A stretch of 64,000 bases of DNA, taken from NCBI GenBank assembly GCA_947497245.1, contig CANMFO010000001.1, positions 1,550,001 through 1,614,000 on the forward strand, read 5' to 3'. The position numbers and the translations under genes were made by a program. The stretch comes from an uncultured Flavobacteriaceae bacterium (GTDB lineage: Bacteria > Bacteroidota > Bacteroidia > Flavobacteriales > Flavobacteriaceae). The notes beneath the pieces are model-generated. The model saw only the letters and a program-made list of their open reading frames with translations. It was not told the DNA's origin and did no database searches. Below, piece by piece: positions 27,325 through 35,811 of this stretch (position 1 is its first letter; every line of letters starts with the position of its first letter).

Positions 27325-28542
27325 TCACCGGCTCAGCTCACCAGCTACCACGGCCCTCCTGCTGAAAAGGATGAAAATTCCCAGGGAAAGCAATCCGCAG
27401 ACCGCCAATCCGGCAAAAAGCGGCCAGACCGTTTCTATGACAAAGCTGCCGATATAAGCGGCAATGGGAATCGACAAAATTGTGGATACAAAACCGGTGA
27501 TGGCGGCCCCGATACCCGCGATATGCCCTATGGGTTCCATGGCAATGGAGCGGAAATTCCCCCACATAAAACCCAAACAAAAGAATTGCGGCGCTAGGAA
27601 AAGCAACAATATCGGAAGGCCCGGATTCGGGGAGTTCCAAAATAGTAAAGCGTATAGAATGGCAATGCCGCTAAAACAGATCAGGGCCATGAATGAAAGC
27701 TTCCGCATTCCGAACCGGAGGACCAAGGTACCGTTCAAAAAGGTGGATGAGCCGATGGAAATGGCCAGTCCGGCAAATATATACGGGAATTCCTCCACCA
27801 ATCCGTATTGGTTTTCAAAGACATGTTGCGAAGCGCTCAAATATACCAGAAATGCCCCCGTAACGAAACCGGAAATAATGGTAAAGGCCATGGTTTCACG
27901 ATACTTGAGCAATTCCTTCAAGCCGTCTAAAAAAACATATTTCGAAAAGGGGATCTTGTATTCGGGTTTAAGCGTTTCGGCCTGTCGCTTCCAAAACCAG
28001 ATGCAGACCACCAGACCAAAAAGCAGTTGCAGGTAGAAAATGCCCTTCCACCCAAAGCCATCCATGATCAACTTTCCAATGGCCGGAGCCACCACCGGGA
28101 CCAAAATAAAAAATGCGGTCACGAACGACATCACCTTGGCCATATAATCGCCCTCGTAGGTATCCCGGATAATGGATATGGTGATCGTTCTCGGTGCGGA
28201 TAGGCCAATGCCCTGTAGCACCCGACCAAAGAGCATCCATTCCAAAGAAGGGGCCGCCACACAAATGATACTGGCCAGTACAAAGGTGGCAAAGCCGAGA
28301 TATACGATGGGTTTTCGTCCGAAACTGTCCGACAAGGGACCAAAAAACAGTTGCCCCACGCCCAAGCCCAGAAAAATCATCGTAATGAGCCATTGGTTGT
28401 CCGTGGGATCCAAACTATTGACCGCGATACCAATGTGCGAAATGGCGGGGAGCAGCGCATCAATAGCCAACGCAACGATGGACATCAAAGCCGCCATAAG
28501 AGCCACAAATTCAAAGTTGGGCTTTGTTTTTTGATTTTGCAT
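27325..28542 (-). CDS. Bcr/CflA-family multidrug efflux transporter (MFS)
   Basis: A 405-aa inner-membrane proton-driven exporter with 12 hydrophobic segments. FGPLSDSFGRKPIVYLG is the MFS loop 2-3 motif in its Bcr/CflA form, and AIDALLPAISHIG in the first helix is characteristic of that drug-resistance branch. The start is ATG at 28542 (MQNQKTKPNFEF); an upstream in-frame extension of 15 residues covers the promoter. It is convergent with acs and divergent from udk. A TATTTTTG box lies four bases before the start codon. Substrates cannot be told from sequence. Confidence 0.88.
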   Translation of the reverse strand: MQNQKTKPNFEFVALMAALMSIVALAIDALLPAISHIGIAVNSLDPTDNQWLITMIFLGLGVGQLFFGPLSDSFGRKPIVYLGFATFVLASIICVAAPSLEWMLFGRVLQGIGLSAPRTITISIIRDTYEGDYMAKVMSFVTAFFILVPVVAPAIGKLIMDGFGWKGIFYLQLLFGLVVCIWFWKRQAETLKPEYKIPFSKYVFLDGLKELLKYRETMAFTIISGFVTGAFLVYLSASQHVFENQYGLVEEFPYIFAGLAISIGSSTFLNGTLVLRFGMRKLSFMALICFSGIAILYALLFWNSPNPGLPILLLFLAPQFFCLGFMWGNFRSIAMEPIGHIAGIGAAITGFVSTILSIPIAAYIGSFVIETVWPLFAGLAVCGLLSLGIFILFSRRAVVAGELSR

Positions 28543-28546
28543 TCGG

Positions 28547-28554
28547 CAAAAATA
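28547..28554 (-). promoter_or_regulatory. -7 box of the efflux transporter gene
   Basis: TATTTTTG on the minus strand with only four bases before the ATG at 28542, so transcription would begin at or inside the start codon. No TTG lies at the standard distance. Confidence 0.45.
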
Positions 28555-28606
28555 GGTATATGTCGCGCAAAGTGGGCCATAAAACATTCCATTTATGGGA
28601 TAAATA

Positions 28607-28635
28607 TTGCATTGCCGTTCAAATCGCTATTTTTG
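28607..28635 (+). promoter_or_regulatory. Promoter of udk-ftsB
   Basis: TTG at 28607-28609, an 18-nt spacer and TATTTTTG at 28628-28635, a full match to the Bacteroidota consensus. The udk ATG is 15 nt downstream. Confidence 0.65.
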
Positions 28636-28650
28636 TCCAAAATAGTCAGT

Positions 28651-29259
28651 ATGTTGATCATAGGAATTGCGGGGGGGACCGGTTGTGGGAAGACCACGGT
28701 GGTAAACCAGATCATCGACGAATTGCCCCCCGGCGAAGTGGGTGTGATCTCCCAGGATTCGTATTATAACGATCTTTCCCATTTGACCTTGGAGGAACGT
28801 AGAAAAATCAACTTCGATCATCCCAAGTCAATAGATTTTGGGCTTTTGGAGTCCCATCTAACCCAATTAAAAAATGAAAAACCGATCGAACAGCCGGTCT
28901 ATTCCTTTTTAGAATGCAACCGGACCAAAAAGACGATTCCTACCCGCCCGAGCAAGGTAATGATCGTCGAGGGCATCCTGATCTTGACCAATGCCCGGAT
29001 CCGCGAGATGTTCGACATCAAAATCTTCGTTCATGCCGATTCCGATGAACGACTGATCCGAAGGTTAAAGCGCGATGTGAACGAACGCGGCTGGAACCTG
29101 GACGAGACATTGCATAAATACCAGACCAATATCAAGCCCATGCACGAGCAGTTCATAGAGCCTACCAAGGAATATGCCGATATTATCATTCCCAACAATA
29201 AGTACAACACGGTGGCCGTTGATATCGTACGCACCATCATCAACGAAAAATTAGCATAG
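28651..29259 (+). CDS. udk: Uridine kinase
   Basis: A 202-aa pyrimidine-salvage enzyme that phosphorylates uridine and cytidine. The P-loop is GGTGCGKTT at residues 8-16, followed by the substrate Asp in VISQDSYYNDLS, NFDHPKSIDF, and KVMIVEGILIL. The start at 28651 follows from the P-loop position; the frame stays open for 300 nt upstream through the divergent efflux gene and that part is not real. The cell-division gene begins 6 nt after its stop, an order common in Flavobacteriaceae. Confidence 0.93.
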   Translation: MLIIGIAGGTGCGKTTVVNQIIDELPPGEVGVISQDSYYNDLSHLTLEERRKINFDHPKSIDFGLLESHLTQLKNEKPIEQPVYSFLECNRTKKTIPTRPSKVMIVEGILILTNARIREMFDIKIFVHADSDERLIRRLKRDVNERGWNLDETLHKYQTNIKPMHEQFIEPTKEYADIIIPNNKYNTVAVDIVRTIINEKLA

Positions 29260-29265
29260 CTTCCC

Positions 29266-29604
29266 ATGGGTTTAAAAGATTTGAAAAAGCAGAAGTGGTT
29301 CCATGTCCTGACAAATATGTACGTTTTGGTCCTGACCGCTTTTGTTGTATGGATGCTGTTCTTTGATACGAATTCGCTGCTCATTCACCTGGAGCTAAAA
29401 AAGGAAATCAAAAAACTGGAGAAGCAGCAAGAATTCCTAAAAGAGAAAATTACCGAGGATAAGATTATTATTGAACGACTTTCGGATCCCGAAGAACTTG
29501 AAAAATTTGCAAGGGAACGCTATTACCTCAAAAAAAAGAACGAGGAGATCTATCTGATCGAGTACGAGGACAGTTTGCGCTTAAAGGCAAAGAAAAAAGA
29601 GTAG
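29266..29604 (+). CDS. FtsB/DivIC-like septum formation initiator
   Basis: A 112-aa single-pass membrane protein of the divisome. One transmembrane helix (about residues 16-35, MYVLVLTAFVVWMLFF) is followed by a coiled coil rich in Lys and Glu (ELKKEIKKLEKQQEFLKEKI) and the family's conserved end: LSDPEELEKFARERYYLKKK. FtsB-type proteins link with FtsL and FtsQ in the periplasm to activate septal wall synthesis. It is probably translated from the udk transcript. Confidence 0.88.
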   Translation: MGLKDLKKQKWFHVLTNMYVLVLTAFVVWMLFFDTNSLLIHLELKKEIKKLEKQQEFLKEKITEDKIIIERLSDPEELEKFARERYYLKKKNEEIYLIEYEDSLRLKAKKKE

Positions 29605-29630
29605 TTGCCCACCGTTCTTTTGCCCAAGGG

Positions 29631-29678
29631 CCCCGTAGCGACCTATACGGGGGTTTCACCATAGGGGCGGGACGCCCC
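29631..29678 (+). terminator. Two adjacent hairpins after udk-ftsB, possible terminator
   Basis: CCCCGTA/TACGGGG (29631-29637 with 29646-29652) and GGGGCG/CGCCCC (29664-29669 with 29673-29678). Both are GC-rich stems between ftsB and parA, but neither is followed by a T-run, so intrinsic termination is uncertain. The remaining 160 nt up to parA hold only AT-rich promoter-like sequence. Confidence 0.35.
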
Positions 29679-29791
29679 ATTAATCCGGAATCCGAAACCA
29701 AATACTCGAAACCTCAAACCTCCAAATTTCTTTAACTTACTTTAACACAGCACGGTACAGTTATTCACTTCATGTTAACAAATTCCGTTTT

Positions 29792-29818
29792 TTGGCGTCG
29801 TAAATAATCGTATTTTTA
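29792..29818 (+). promoter_or_regulatory. Possible promoter of parA-parB
   Basis: TTG at 29792-29794, a 16-nt spacer and TATTTTTA at 29811-29818, one base short of TAnnTTTG and one nt short in spacing. The parA start is 20 nt downstream. Confidence 0.35.
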
Positions 29819-29838
29819 CCCCCTAACGTACTTGGATA

Positions 29839-30612
29839 ATGGGCAAGATCATTGCGATTGCAAATCAGAAAGGAGGGGTAGGGAAAACCACAACGACGGT
29901 CAACCTGGCCGCTTCCTTGGGCGTGTTGGAAAAAAAGGTCCTATTGATCGATGCAGATCCCCAGGCAAATGCCACCTCCGGCCTTGGTGTCGATGTCGAA
30001 GGTATCGAATATGGCACCTACCAATTGTTGGAACATACCAAAACGGCAAGGGAAACCATCATCGGTACCGATTCCCCAAATGTAGACCTCATTCCCGCAC
30101 ATATAGATCTGGTGGCCATTGAAATAGAACTGGTAGACAAGGACCGACGCGAATACATGATGAAGCAGGCCATTGCCGACCTTCGCGACACCTATGATTA
30201 TATATTGATCGATTGCGCCCCGTCCTTAGGGCTTCTCACCTTGAATGCACTTACAGCGGCGGATTCCGTGATCATTCCTATCCAATGCGAATATTTTGCT
30301 TTGGAAGGGCTTGGAAAACTATTGAACACCATTAAAAGTGTGCAGAAAATACACAATCCCGATTTGGACATTGAGGGCATGCTGCTGACCATGTTCGATT
30401 CCAGGCTGCGCCTGTCCAATCAGGTGGTCGAAGAAGTGCGCAAGCATTTTGCGGATATGGTCTTTAACACCATTATACAACGAAACGTAAGGCTGAGCGA
30501 AGCCCCTAGTTATGGCGAGAGCATTATAAAATATGATGCTAGCAGCAAGGGTGCTGAAAATTACCTGAACCTCGCCAATGAAATGGTAACGCGAAACAAG
30601 GAGAAAGTATAA
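29839..30612 (+). CDS. parA: Chromosome-partitioning ATPase ParA (Soj)
   Basis: A 257-aa deviant Walker ATPase. KGGVGKTTTTVNLAASLG near residue 11 carries the signature Lys of the deviant P-loop, LLIDADPQANATSGLG the Walker A' region, and DYILIDCAPSLGLLTLNAL the Walker B region. It moves ParB-parS complexes during chromosome segregation. Length fits chromosomal rather than plasmid ParA. The stop overlaps the parB start by one base (TAATG). Confidence 0.96.
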   Translation: MGKIIAIANQKGGVGKTTTTVNLAASLGVLEKKVLLIDADPQANATSGLGVDVEGIEYGTYQLLEHTKTARETIIGTDSPNVDLIPAHIDLVAIEIELVDKDRREYMMKQAIADLRDTYDYILIDCAPSLGLLTLNALTAADSVIIPIQCEYFALEGLGKLLNTIKSVQKIHNPDLDIEGMLLTMFDSRLRLSNQVVEEVRKHFADMVFNTIIQRNVRLSEAPSYGESIIKYDASSKGAENYLNLANEMVTRNKEKV

Positions 30613-31514
30613 TGGCGAAGGCAACCAAAAAACAGGCGTTGGGGCGCGGGCTGTCCGCTCTATTGAAAGACCCTGAAAACGACATCCAGTCCGCATCCGA
30701 TAAAAATGCGGACAAAGTGGTCGGCAATATCGTGGAATTGGATTTGGATGCCATTGAGGTGAACCCGTTCCAGCCCCGTTCCAATTTCAACGATGAAACC
30801 CTGCAAGAGCTGGCCTCCAGTATCAAGGAACTTGGGGTCATCCAGCCCATCACCGTTCGCAAGGTGGATTTCAATCGGTACCAGTTGGTCTCCGGGGAAA
30901 GAAGGTTCCGGGCATCCAAGCGCATCGGTCTGGGGACCATCCCTGCCTATATTCGAATTGCAAACGATCAGGAATCCTTGGAAATGGCCCTGGTGGAGAA
31001 CATCCAACGCCAAGATCTAGATCCCATTGAAATTGCACTTTCCTATCAACGCCTGATCGACGAAATAGCACTGACGCAAGAAAAATTGAGTGATCGCGTG
31101 GGCAAAAAAAGGTCAACGATCACGAATTACCTGCGGTTATTGCGCTTGGATCCCATTATTCAAACCGGTATCCGTGATGGCTTTGCCACCATGGGCCACG
31201 GCAGGGCCCTGGTAAACATAGAAAAAAAAGAAGATCAGATCGCACTTTATGAGCGTATCGTGGGCGAAAACCTTTCGGTCCGGGAAACCGAGCGCTCCGT
31301 AAAGGCCTATCACGAAGCTCCTGGTGTGGAAGGCAGTACGGTAAAAAAACCGCTCCGTCCAAAATTTGTCAAAAAGGGCATCGGGGAACTTACCGACCAC
31401 CTTTCCGTAAAAGTTGGGGTCCAGACTTCCGAAAAAGGAAAAGGCAAAATAACCATCCCGTTTCATACCGAAGAGGAGTTCAAACGGATCAAAAAACTGA
31501 TCTTAGGTGGCTAA
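30612..31514 (+). CDS. parB: Chromosome-partitioning protein ParB (Spo0J)
   Basis: A 300-aa parS-binding CTPase clamp. NPFQPRSNFNDETLQELASSIKELG opens the ParB/Srx domain, and the CTP-binding GERRFRASK and ENIQRQDLDPIE motifs follow. The helix-turn-helix is around LTQEKLSDRVGKKRSTITNYLRLL, and GHGRALV lies after it. The C-terminal dimerisation domain ends EEEFKRIKKLILGG. It is translationally coupled to parA and overlaps the DUF5683 gene by 8 nt. Confidence 0.96.
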   Translation: MAKATKKQALGRGLSALLKDPENDIQSASDKNADKVVGNIVELDLDAIEVNPFQPRSNFNDETLQELASSIKELGVIQPITVRKVDFNRYQLVSGERRFRASKRIGLGTIPAYIRIANDQESLEMALVENIQRQDLDPIEIALSYQRLIDEIALTQEKLSDRVGKKRSTITNYLRLLRLDPIIQTGIRDGFATMGHGRALVNIEKKEDQIALYERIVGENLSVRETERSVKAYHEAPGVEGSTVKKPLRPKFVKKGIGELTDHLSVKVGVQTSEKGKGKITIPFHTEEEFKRIKKLILGG

Positions 31515-32160
31515 AAACCTATATACAATTTTCTTTTTGTTGCTTTTTTCCCTTGCTGGCCAGGCACAAGAGGAAAAACCAAAAGACCGGGAATTGGACT
31601 CCCTACGGACCGATCTAAAAGAACAGAACGTCGTGGTGGTCGACTCGATCGTCAAAAAACGCAGGCCCATCAATCCATTGGCACCCAGTAAGGCGGCATT
31701 CTATTCGGCAGTGTTTCCCGGTTTGGGCCAAATTTACAACAAACGATATTGGAAAGTGCCCCTTGTATATGGGGCCATCGGGGCAGGAATTTATGTGTAC
31801 ACCTGGAACAACGATCGGTACGATCGTTTCCGCACGGCATTTAAAAGAAGACAGGCCGGGTTTACGGATGATGAATTTTACGACTTTCGGACACCCGATG
31901 ACGGTGTGCTTCCCGATGAACCGGATCTTTCCCTTGATGCCCTGCAAGACGGTCAGGAACGCTATCAAAGGGACCGTGATCTGGCTTTGGTGGTGACCAT
32001 AGGCCTGTATATCCTGAACATTGTGGACGCCAACGTCGATGCGCATTTGAAACAGTTCAACATCGATGACGATCTGAGTTTTGAGGCACAGCCCTATTTA
32101 CAGGTCCACCCCGTTTCGGGCGACCCCAACTATGGGATGGCCTTGGTGGTAAGGTTTTAA
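31507..32160 (+). CDS. DUF5683 membrane protein
   Basis: A 217-aa protein with a signal peptide (NLYTIFFLLLFSLAGQAQ) and the DUF5683 core AAFYSAVFPGLGQIYNKRYWKVPLVYGAIG, in which the FPGLGQ-YN-YWK pattern is diagnostic. A second hydrophobic stretch lies at LALVVTIGLYILNIVDANVDAHL. The start is GTG at 31507, since no ATG fits before the signal peptide. Downstream of parAB and upstream of dapB is its usual place in Flavobacteriaceae. Its function is not known; an envelope location is likely. Confidence 0.88.
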   Translation: MAKNLYTIFFLLLFSLAGQAQEEKPKDRELDSLRTDLKEQNVVVVDSIVKKRRPINPLAPSKAAFYSAVFPGLGQIYNKRYWKVPLVYGAIGAGIYVYTWNNDRYDRFRTAFKRRQAGFTDDEFYDFRTPDDGVLPDEPDLSLDALQDGQERYQRDRDLALVVTIGLYILNIVDANVDAHLKQFNIDDDLSFEAQPYLQVHPVSGDPNYGMALVVRF

Positions 32161-32196
32161 ATTGGGACCAAAGAAAGGAAAATAGCATATAGGTTT

Positions 32197-32895
32197 ATGA
32201 AAATAGGATTATTCGGTTACGGGAAAATGGGTAAAATGATCGAGCAGATCGCTGAATCCAGAGGTCATCGAATCGTGGCCAAAATCGATGTTGGCGTTAC
32301 GGATATCGATTATGGCCAAATGGACGTGGCCATCGACTTCAGCACACCGGATGCCGCTTTTGGGAATATTAGCGGTTGTTTCGAGCATGCCGTTCCCGTC
32401 ATATCCGGGACCACTGGATGGCTCAATGATTACGGGGCAGCCCTAAGTCTGTGTACGGAAAAAAAAGGGGCGTTCATCTACGCCTCCAATTTTAGCCTTG
32501 GGGTCAATATCTTTTTTGAACTGAACACCTATCTGGCAAAAATGATGAAGGGCTTAAGCCAGTACCAAGTACGGATGGAGGAGATCCACCACACCCAAAA
32601 ATTGGACGCCCCCAGCGGTACGGCCATTTCGTTGGCGGAAGGCATCATGGAGCAGACCGAATACAAGGGTTGGGTGTTGGGAGAAGCTGGAAAAGATGAG
32701 ATTCCCATTTATTCCAAACGCATGGGCACCGTTCCCGGTACCCATGGCATCGATTATGAAAGTGCGGTGGACAACATTGAAATAAAGCATACGGCCCTCA
32801 ATCGGGAGGGGTTTGCCTTGGGCGCCGTAATCGCCGCCGAATGGATCGTAGGGAAAACGGGCGTTTTCAGCATGAAGGACGTACTTGGGCTCTAA
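32197..32895 (+). CDS. dapB: 4-hydroxy-tetrahydrodipicolinate reductase
   Basis: A 232-aa NAD(P)H-dependent enzyme of lysine and diaminopimelate synthesis. The nucleotide-binding start is GLFGYGKMGKMIE. ISGTTGW and YASNFSLGVNIFFELN follow, then the family signature EIHHTQKLDAPSGTA with the catalytic His pair and Lys. It is slightly shorter than E. coli DapB, as usual for this phylum. It precedes lepB by 98 nt. Confidence 0.95.
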   Translation: MKIGLFGYGKMGKMIEQIAESRGHRIVAKIDVGVTDIDYGQMDVAIDFSTPDAAFGNISGCFEHAVPVISGTTGWLNDYGAALSLCTEKKGAFIYASNFSLGVNIFFELNTYLAKMMKGLSQYQVRMEEIHHTQKLDAPSGTAISLAEGIMEQTEYKGWVLGEAGKDEIPIYSKRMGTVPGTHGIDYESAVDNIEIKHTALNREGFALGAVIAAEWIVGKTGVFSMKDVLGL

Positions 32896-32952
32896 ATCAT
32901 CAAAGCCCAAAATTGAACGGGACGCTTGAATTTGTGCTTGTACGGTACAAGC
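32885..32952 (+). other. Two stem-loops between dapB and lepB
   Basis: TTGGGCT/AGCCCAA (32885-32891 with 32904-32910, spanning the dapB stop) and the 7-bp palindrome GCTTGTA-CGG-TACAAGC (32936-32952). Neither has a following T-run. They may be attenuating hairpins, processing sites or a protein-binding palindrome; the sequence does not decide. Confidence 0.4.
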
Positions 32953-32993
32953 CCATAATTGAATAACTTAGCAAAGAACTAGTAACTAGCGAT

Positions 32994-34721
32994 ATGAACG
33001 GAACACAGTGGATCATTTTTATGCTCGTTGTACAGGTCATCCATTTTTTGGGAACTTGGAAACTCTATGTAAAAGCGGGAAGAAAGCCTTGGGAAGCAGC
33101 CATTCCCGTTTATAATGCAATCGTATTGATGAAGATCATCAATCGTCCAAAATGGTGGGTGCTGTTGTTGTTCATTCCCATTATCAATCTATTGATGTTC
33201 CCCGTGGTCTGGGTGGAGACCATGCGAAGTTTTGGCAGGAACAAACTCGGGGAAACCTGGGCCGTCATCCTAAGCTTGGGATTTTATATTTATTATGTAA
33301 ACTATGCCATGGATGTTACCTACATCCAAAATCGCAGTTTGCACCCGAGATCGGCAGTTGGGGAATGGGTCAGCTCCATCGTCTTCGCCATCGTGGCGGC
33401 CACTTTGGTGCACACCTATTTTATCCAGCCCTATGTCATTCCCACAGGTTCGTTGGAAAGGACCCTGCGGATCGGGGATCTGCTTTTCGTAAGCAAGTTC
33501 CACTATGGTGCGCGCGCACCGATGACCACGGTCGCGGCCCCCATGGTACATGACACGCTTCCCCTTATTGGTACAAAATCGTATCTGAACAAACCACAAC
33601 TGCCCTACTTCAGATTACCGGGGTTCAAAAAAATTGAGCGAAACGAAATCGTGGTCTTCAGCTGGCCGGCAGATACGGTGTATCGCTTTTTCAGAAAGGA
33701 AAAAGGGGTCAAAAAACCCATAGATAAAAAGTCCAATTACGTCAAGCGATGTGTGGGACTTCCCGGAGATTCCCTACAGGTGATCAATGGGTATGTCTTC
33801 GTCAACGGAAAACAATTGGAACTCCCCGATCGTGCGAAACCCCAGTATGACTATATGGTGTATGCCGACAAAGGGGTATCATCACGCCTACTGGAACAAA
33901 TCGGGGTAATCGGTTTCCAACGTAAGTTTCTAACCGCCCAATTGAGTCAGCAACAAGCCGATGCACTTAGTGGCTATGCCATTGGTTACAAGCGGGCGGC
34001 CGATGGCCAAATAGAGATTTATACCAATGAAAGCGGCATTCCCATAGAGGTCATTCGGGGACAGCGCCTTTCCCTCAAAGAGGAAACAGGTCGGGCGCGG
34101 CAGGCCACCTTGACGGATGATATGGTCTCGGCCTTAAGGAAGGACGCGTCCATAGATTCCGTGATCATGGTTCTGGAACCCAGGGACAAACGCGATATCA
34201 ATTTATTTCCCCAGAACTCGGATTACCCCTGGAACAACGACCAAATGGGGCCCATTTATATTCCACAAAAAGGGGCGACCGTTGCCCTGAATCTGAAGAT
34301 ATTACCACTTTACAAAAAAATCATTCGCGAGTACGAGGGCAATACCATAAGTGTGTCGGGGAACCAAATCCGTATCAATGGAAATGTCGCGGACTCCTAC
34401 ACCTTTAAACAGGACTACTATTGGATGATGGGCGATAACCGGCACCATTCCGAAGATAGCAGGTCTTGGGGCTATGTGCCCGAAAATCATGTTGTGGGAA
34501 GGCCCATTTTCATCTGGTTGAGCTTTGATAATTTTAACGATTCCAAAGGGAGGATCAATAAAATTTGGAATTGGAAACCGCGGTGGGACCGTATCTTTAC
34601 CACTGTGCACGGAGACGGTGAACCGAAATCGTACTTTAAATATTTCTTGATCGCTTTGGCCGCCTATTTTGTGGGGAGTTATGTATGGCAGAAAAGGAAG
34701 CGTGCCAAAAACAAAGAATAA
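32994..34721 (+). CDS. lepB: Signal peptidase I, long Bacteroidota form
   Basis: A 575-aa membrane protease that removes signal peptides from exported proteins. It starts with several hydrophobic segments, then the catalytic Ser153 in PTGSLERTLRIGDLLFVSK and the catalytic Lys251 in NYVKRCVGLPGDSLQV. The final box, MMGDNRHHSEDSRSWG, comes about 480 residues in. Between the Lys box and this box lies an insertion of about 190 residues, absent from E. coli LepB but usual in this phylum. A last transmembrane helix (YFLIALAAYFVGSYVW) ends in a basic tail. Confidence 0.93.
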   Translation: MNGTQWIIFMLVVQVIHFLGTWKLYVKAGRKPWEAAIPVYNAIVLMKIINRPKWWVLLLFIPIINLLMFPVVWVETMRSFGRNKLGETWAVILSLGFYIYYVNYAMDVTYIQNRSLHPRSAVGEWVSSIVFAIVAATLVHTYFIQPYVIPTGSLERTLRIGDLLFVSKFHYGARAPMTTVAAPMVHDTLPLIGTKSYLNKPQLPYFRLPGFKKIERNEIVVFSWPADTVYRFFRKEKGVKKPIDKKSNYVKRCVGLPGDSLQVINGYVFVNGKQLELPDRAKPQYDYMVYADKGVSSRLLEQIGVIGFQRKFLTAQLSQQQADALSGYAIGYKRAADGQIEIYTNESGIPIEVIRGQRLSLKEETGRARQATLTDDMVSALRKDASIDSVIMVLEPRDKRDINLFPQNSDYPWNNDQMGPIYIPQKGATVALNLKILPLYKKIIREYEGNTISVSGNQIRINGNVADSYTFKQDYYWMMGDNRHHSEDSRSWGYVPENHVVGRPIFIWLSFDNFNDSKGRINKIWNWKPRWDRIFTTVHGDGEPKSYFKYFLIALAAYFVGSYVWQKRKRAKNKE

Positions 34722-34862
34722 CCCTTCAAAACCTTCGTGATGGCAAATGGATCTCCAGTGTTGGGAAATTTCCGAAGGACCATGACAGGTTCCGAATTTA
34801 ATACAGATGATGGAACACCCTAGCCGTTACCGTCCCGTTTCATTTAATTCGTCGGCTCGCCC

Positions 34863-35495
34863 ATGAACCTATTGCTCCACCCTGCCTATTTCCCCAGTAT
34901 AGTCACCTTTTCCGTCTTGGTGCGCGGTAATATTTGCTGGGAGGTGGAGGACAACTATCAAAAACAGACCTATCGGAACCGTTGTTATATTTGTAACGAC
35001 CAAGGCAAACACTTGTTGAATATTCCCATTCAGCACGTTGGGGGGCTACAGGGCAGACAGAAGTACAAGGATGTACTTTTGGACAATTCATCGTCATGGC
35101 AGCGGCAACATTGGCGTACCTTGCAGACCGCATACCGCACCTCTCCCTTTTTTGAATTTTATGAGGACGAACTGGCTCCCCTGTTCGAAAAGAAGCACCA
35201 TTTTTTGCTGGACCTGAACCTGGAGACCATCCAGGTGGTATGTGACTGTTTACAGCTTAAAATGCCTACCGCCCGGACCAAAACCTACGAACCCGAACCC
35301 AAGGACCGCTTGGATATGCGGTTCTTGGTCAATGCCAAACAGAAGATTCCGTTGCAGCAAGAAGCCTATGTACAGGTTTTTGGTGACCGGCACGGTTTTG
35401 TCAAAAATACCAGTGTTTTGGATCTACTGTTCAACGAGGGTACGAATGCATTGGCGTATTTGAACACCCAGAGTTTACCCTTTCTCCATGCTTAG
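34863..35495 (+). CDS. WbqC-family protein
   Basis: A 210-aa cytoplasmic protein of the WbqC family, found in polysaccharide gene clusters of other bacteria and near lepB in Flavobacteriaceae. Family signals include the start LLHPAYFPSIVTF, YQKQTYRNRCYI, LLNIPIQH, and WQRQHWRTLQTAYRTSPFFEFY. Its biochemical role is not established. It begins 141 nt after lepB and overlaps the next gene by 8 nt. Confidence 0.87.
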   Translation: MNLLLHPAYFPSIVTFSVLVRGNICWEVEDNYQKQTYRNRCYICNDQGKHLLNIPIQHVGGLQGRQKYKDVLLDNSSSWQRQHWRTLQTAYRTSPFFEFYEDELAPLFEKKHHFLLDLNLETIQVVCDCLQLKMPTARTKTYEPEPKDRLDMRFLVNAKQKIPLQQEAYVQVFGDRHGFVKNTSVLDLLFNEGTNALAYLNTQSLPFLHA

Positions 35496-35811
35496 GTTCC
35501 TATTGCATTACGGCATCCATTTCCTTGTCCCCTTGGCCATTGGCCTTTTGTTTTTCAAGAAACACCGATTCCGGGTGGTTCTGATCTTATGGGCGGGGAT
35601 ACTGATTGATATCGATCATTTGTTGGCCAATCCCATTTTTGACCCAAACCGTTGTAGTATCAATTTCCATCCCTTGCACGGCTATTGGGCAATAGGGGTT
35701 TACCTTGTGCTTTTTGCTTTCAAAAGGACACGTCTTTTGGGGGCTGCCCTGCTGTTACATATCCTGGCCGATGGGGTGGATTGTTGCTTATTGTTCCTGC
35801 AATCGAAATGA
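35488..35811 (+). CDS. DUF6122-type small membrane protein
   Basis: A 107-aa inner-membrane protein with three to four hydrophobic segments. It has conserved polar residues inside them: HYGIHF, GILIDIDHLLANP, FHPLHGYW and LLLHILADGVDC. The spaced His and Asp residues resemble metal-dependent membrane hydrolases of the YdjM/LexA-regulated type, but no function is proven. Its last 24 nt overlap the 3' end of the convergent phosphohydrolase gene. Confidence 0.8.
   Translation: MLRFLLHYGIHFLVPLAIGLLFFKKHRFRVVLILWAGILIDIDHLLANPIFDPNRCSINFHPLHGYWAIGVYLVLFAFKRTRLLGAALLLHILADGVDCCLLFLQSK

Noticed and set aside
28351-28650. Upstream extension of udk by 100 codons
   Set aside because: It runs antisense through the efflux gene and across a full-consensus promoter; the P-loop spacing fits the ATG at 28651.
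29650-29665. A parS-like half-site (GTTTCAC) upstream of parA
   Set aside because: Only the left half matches the TGTTTCAC-GTGAAACA palindrome; the right half does not. No full parS was seen in the window.
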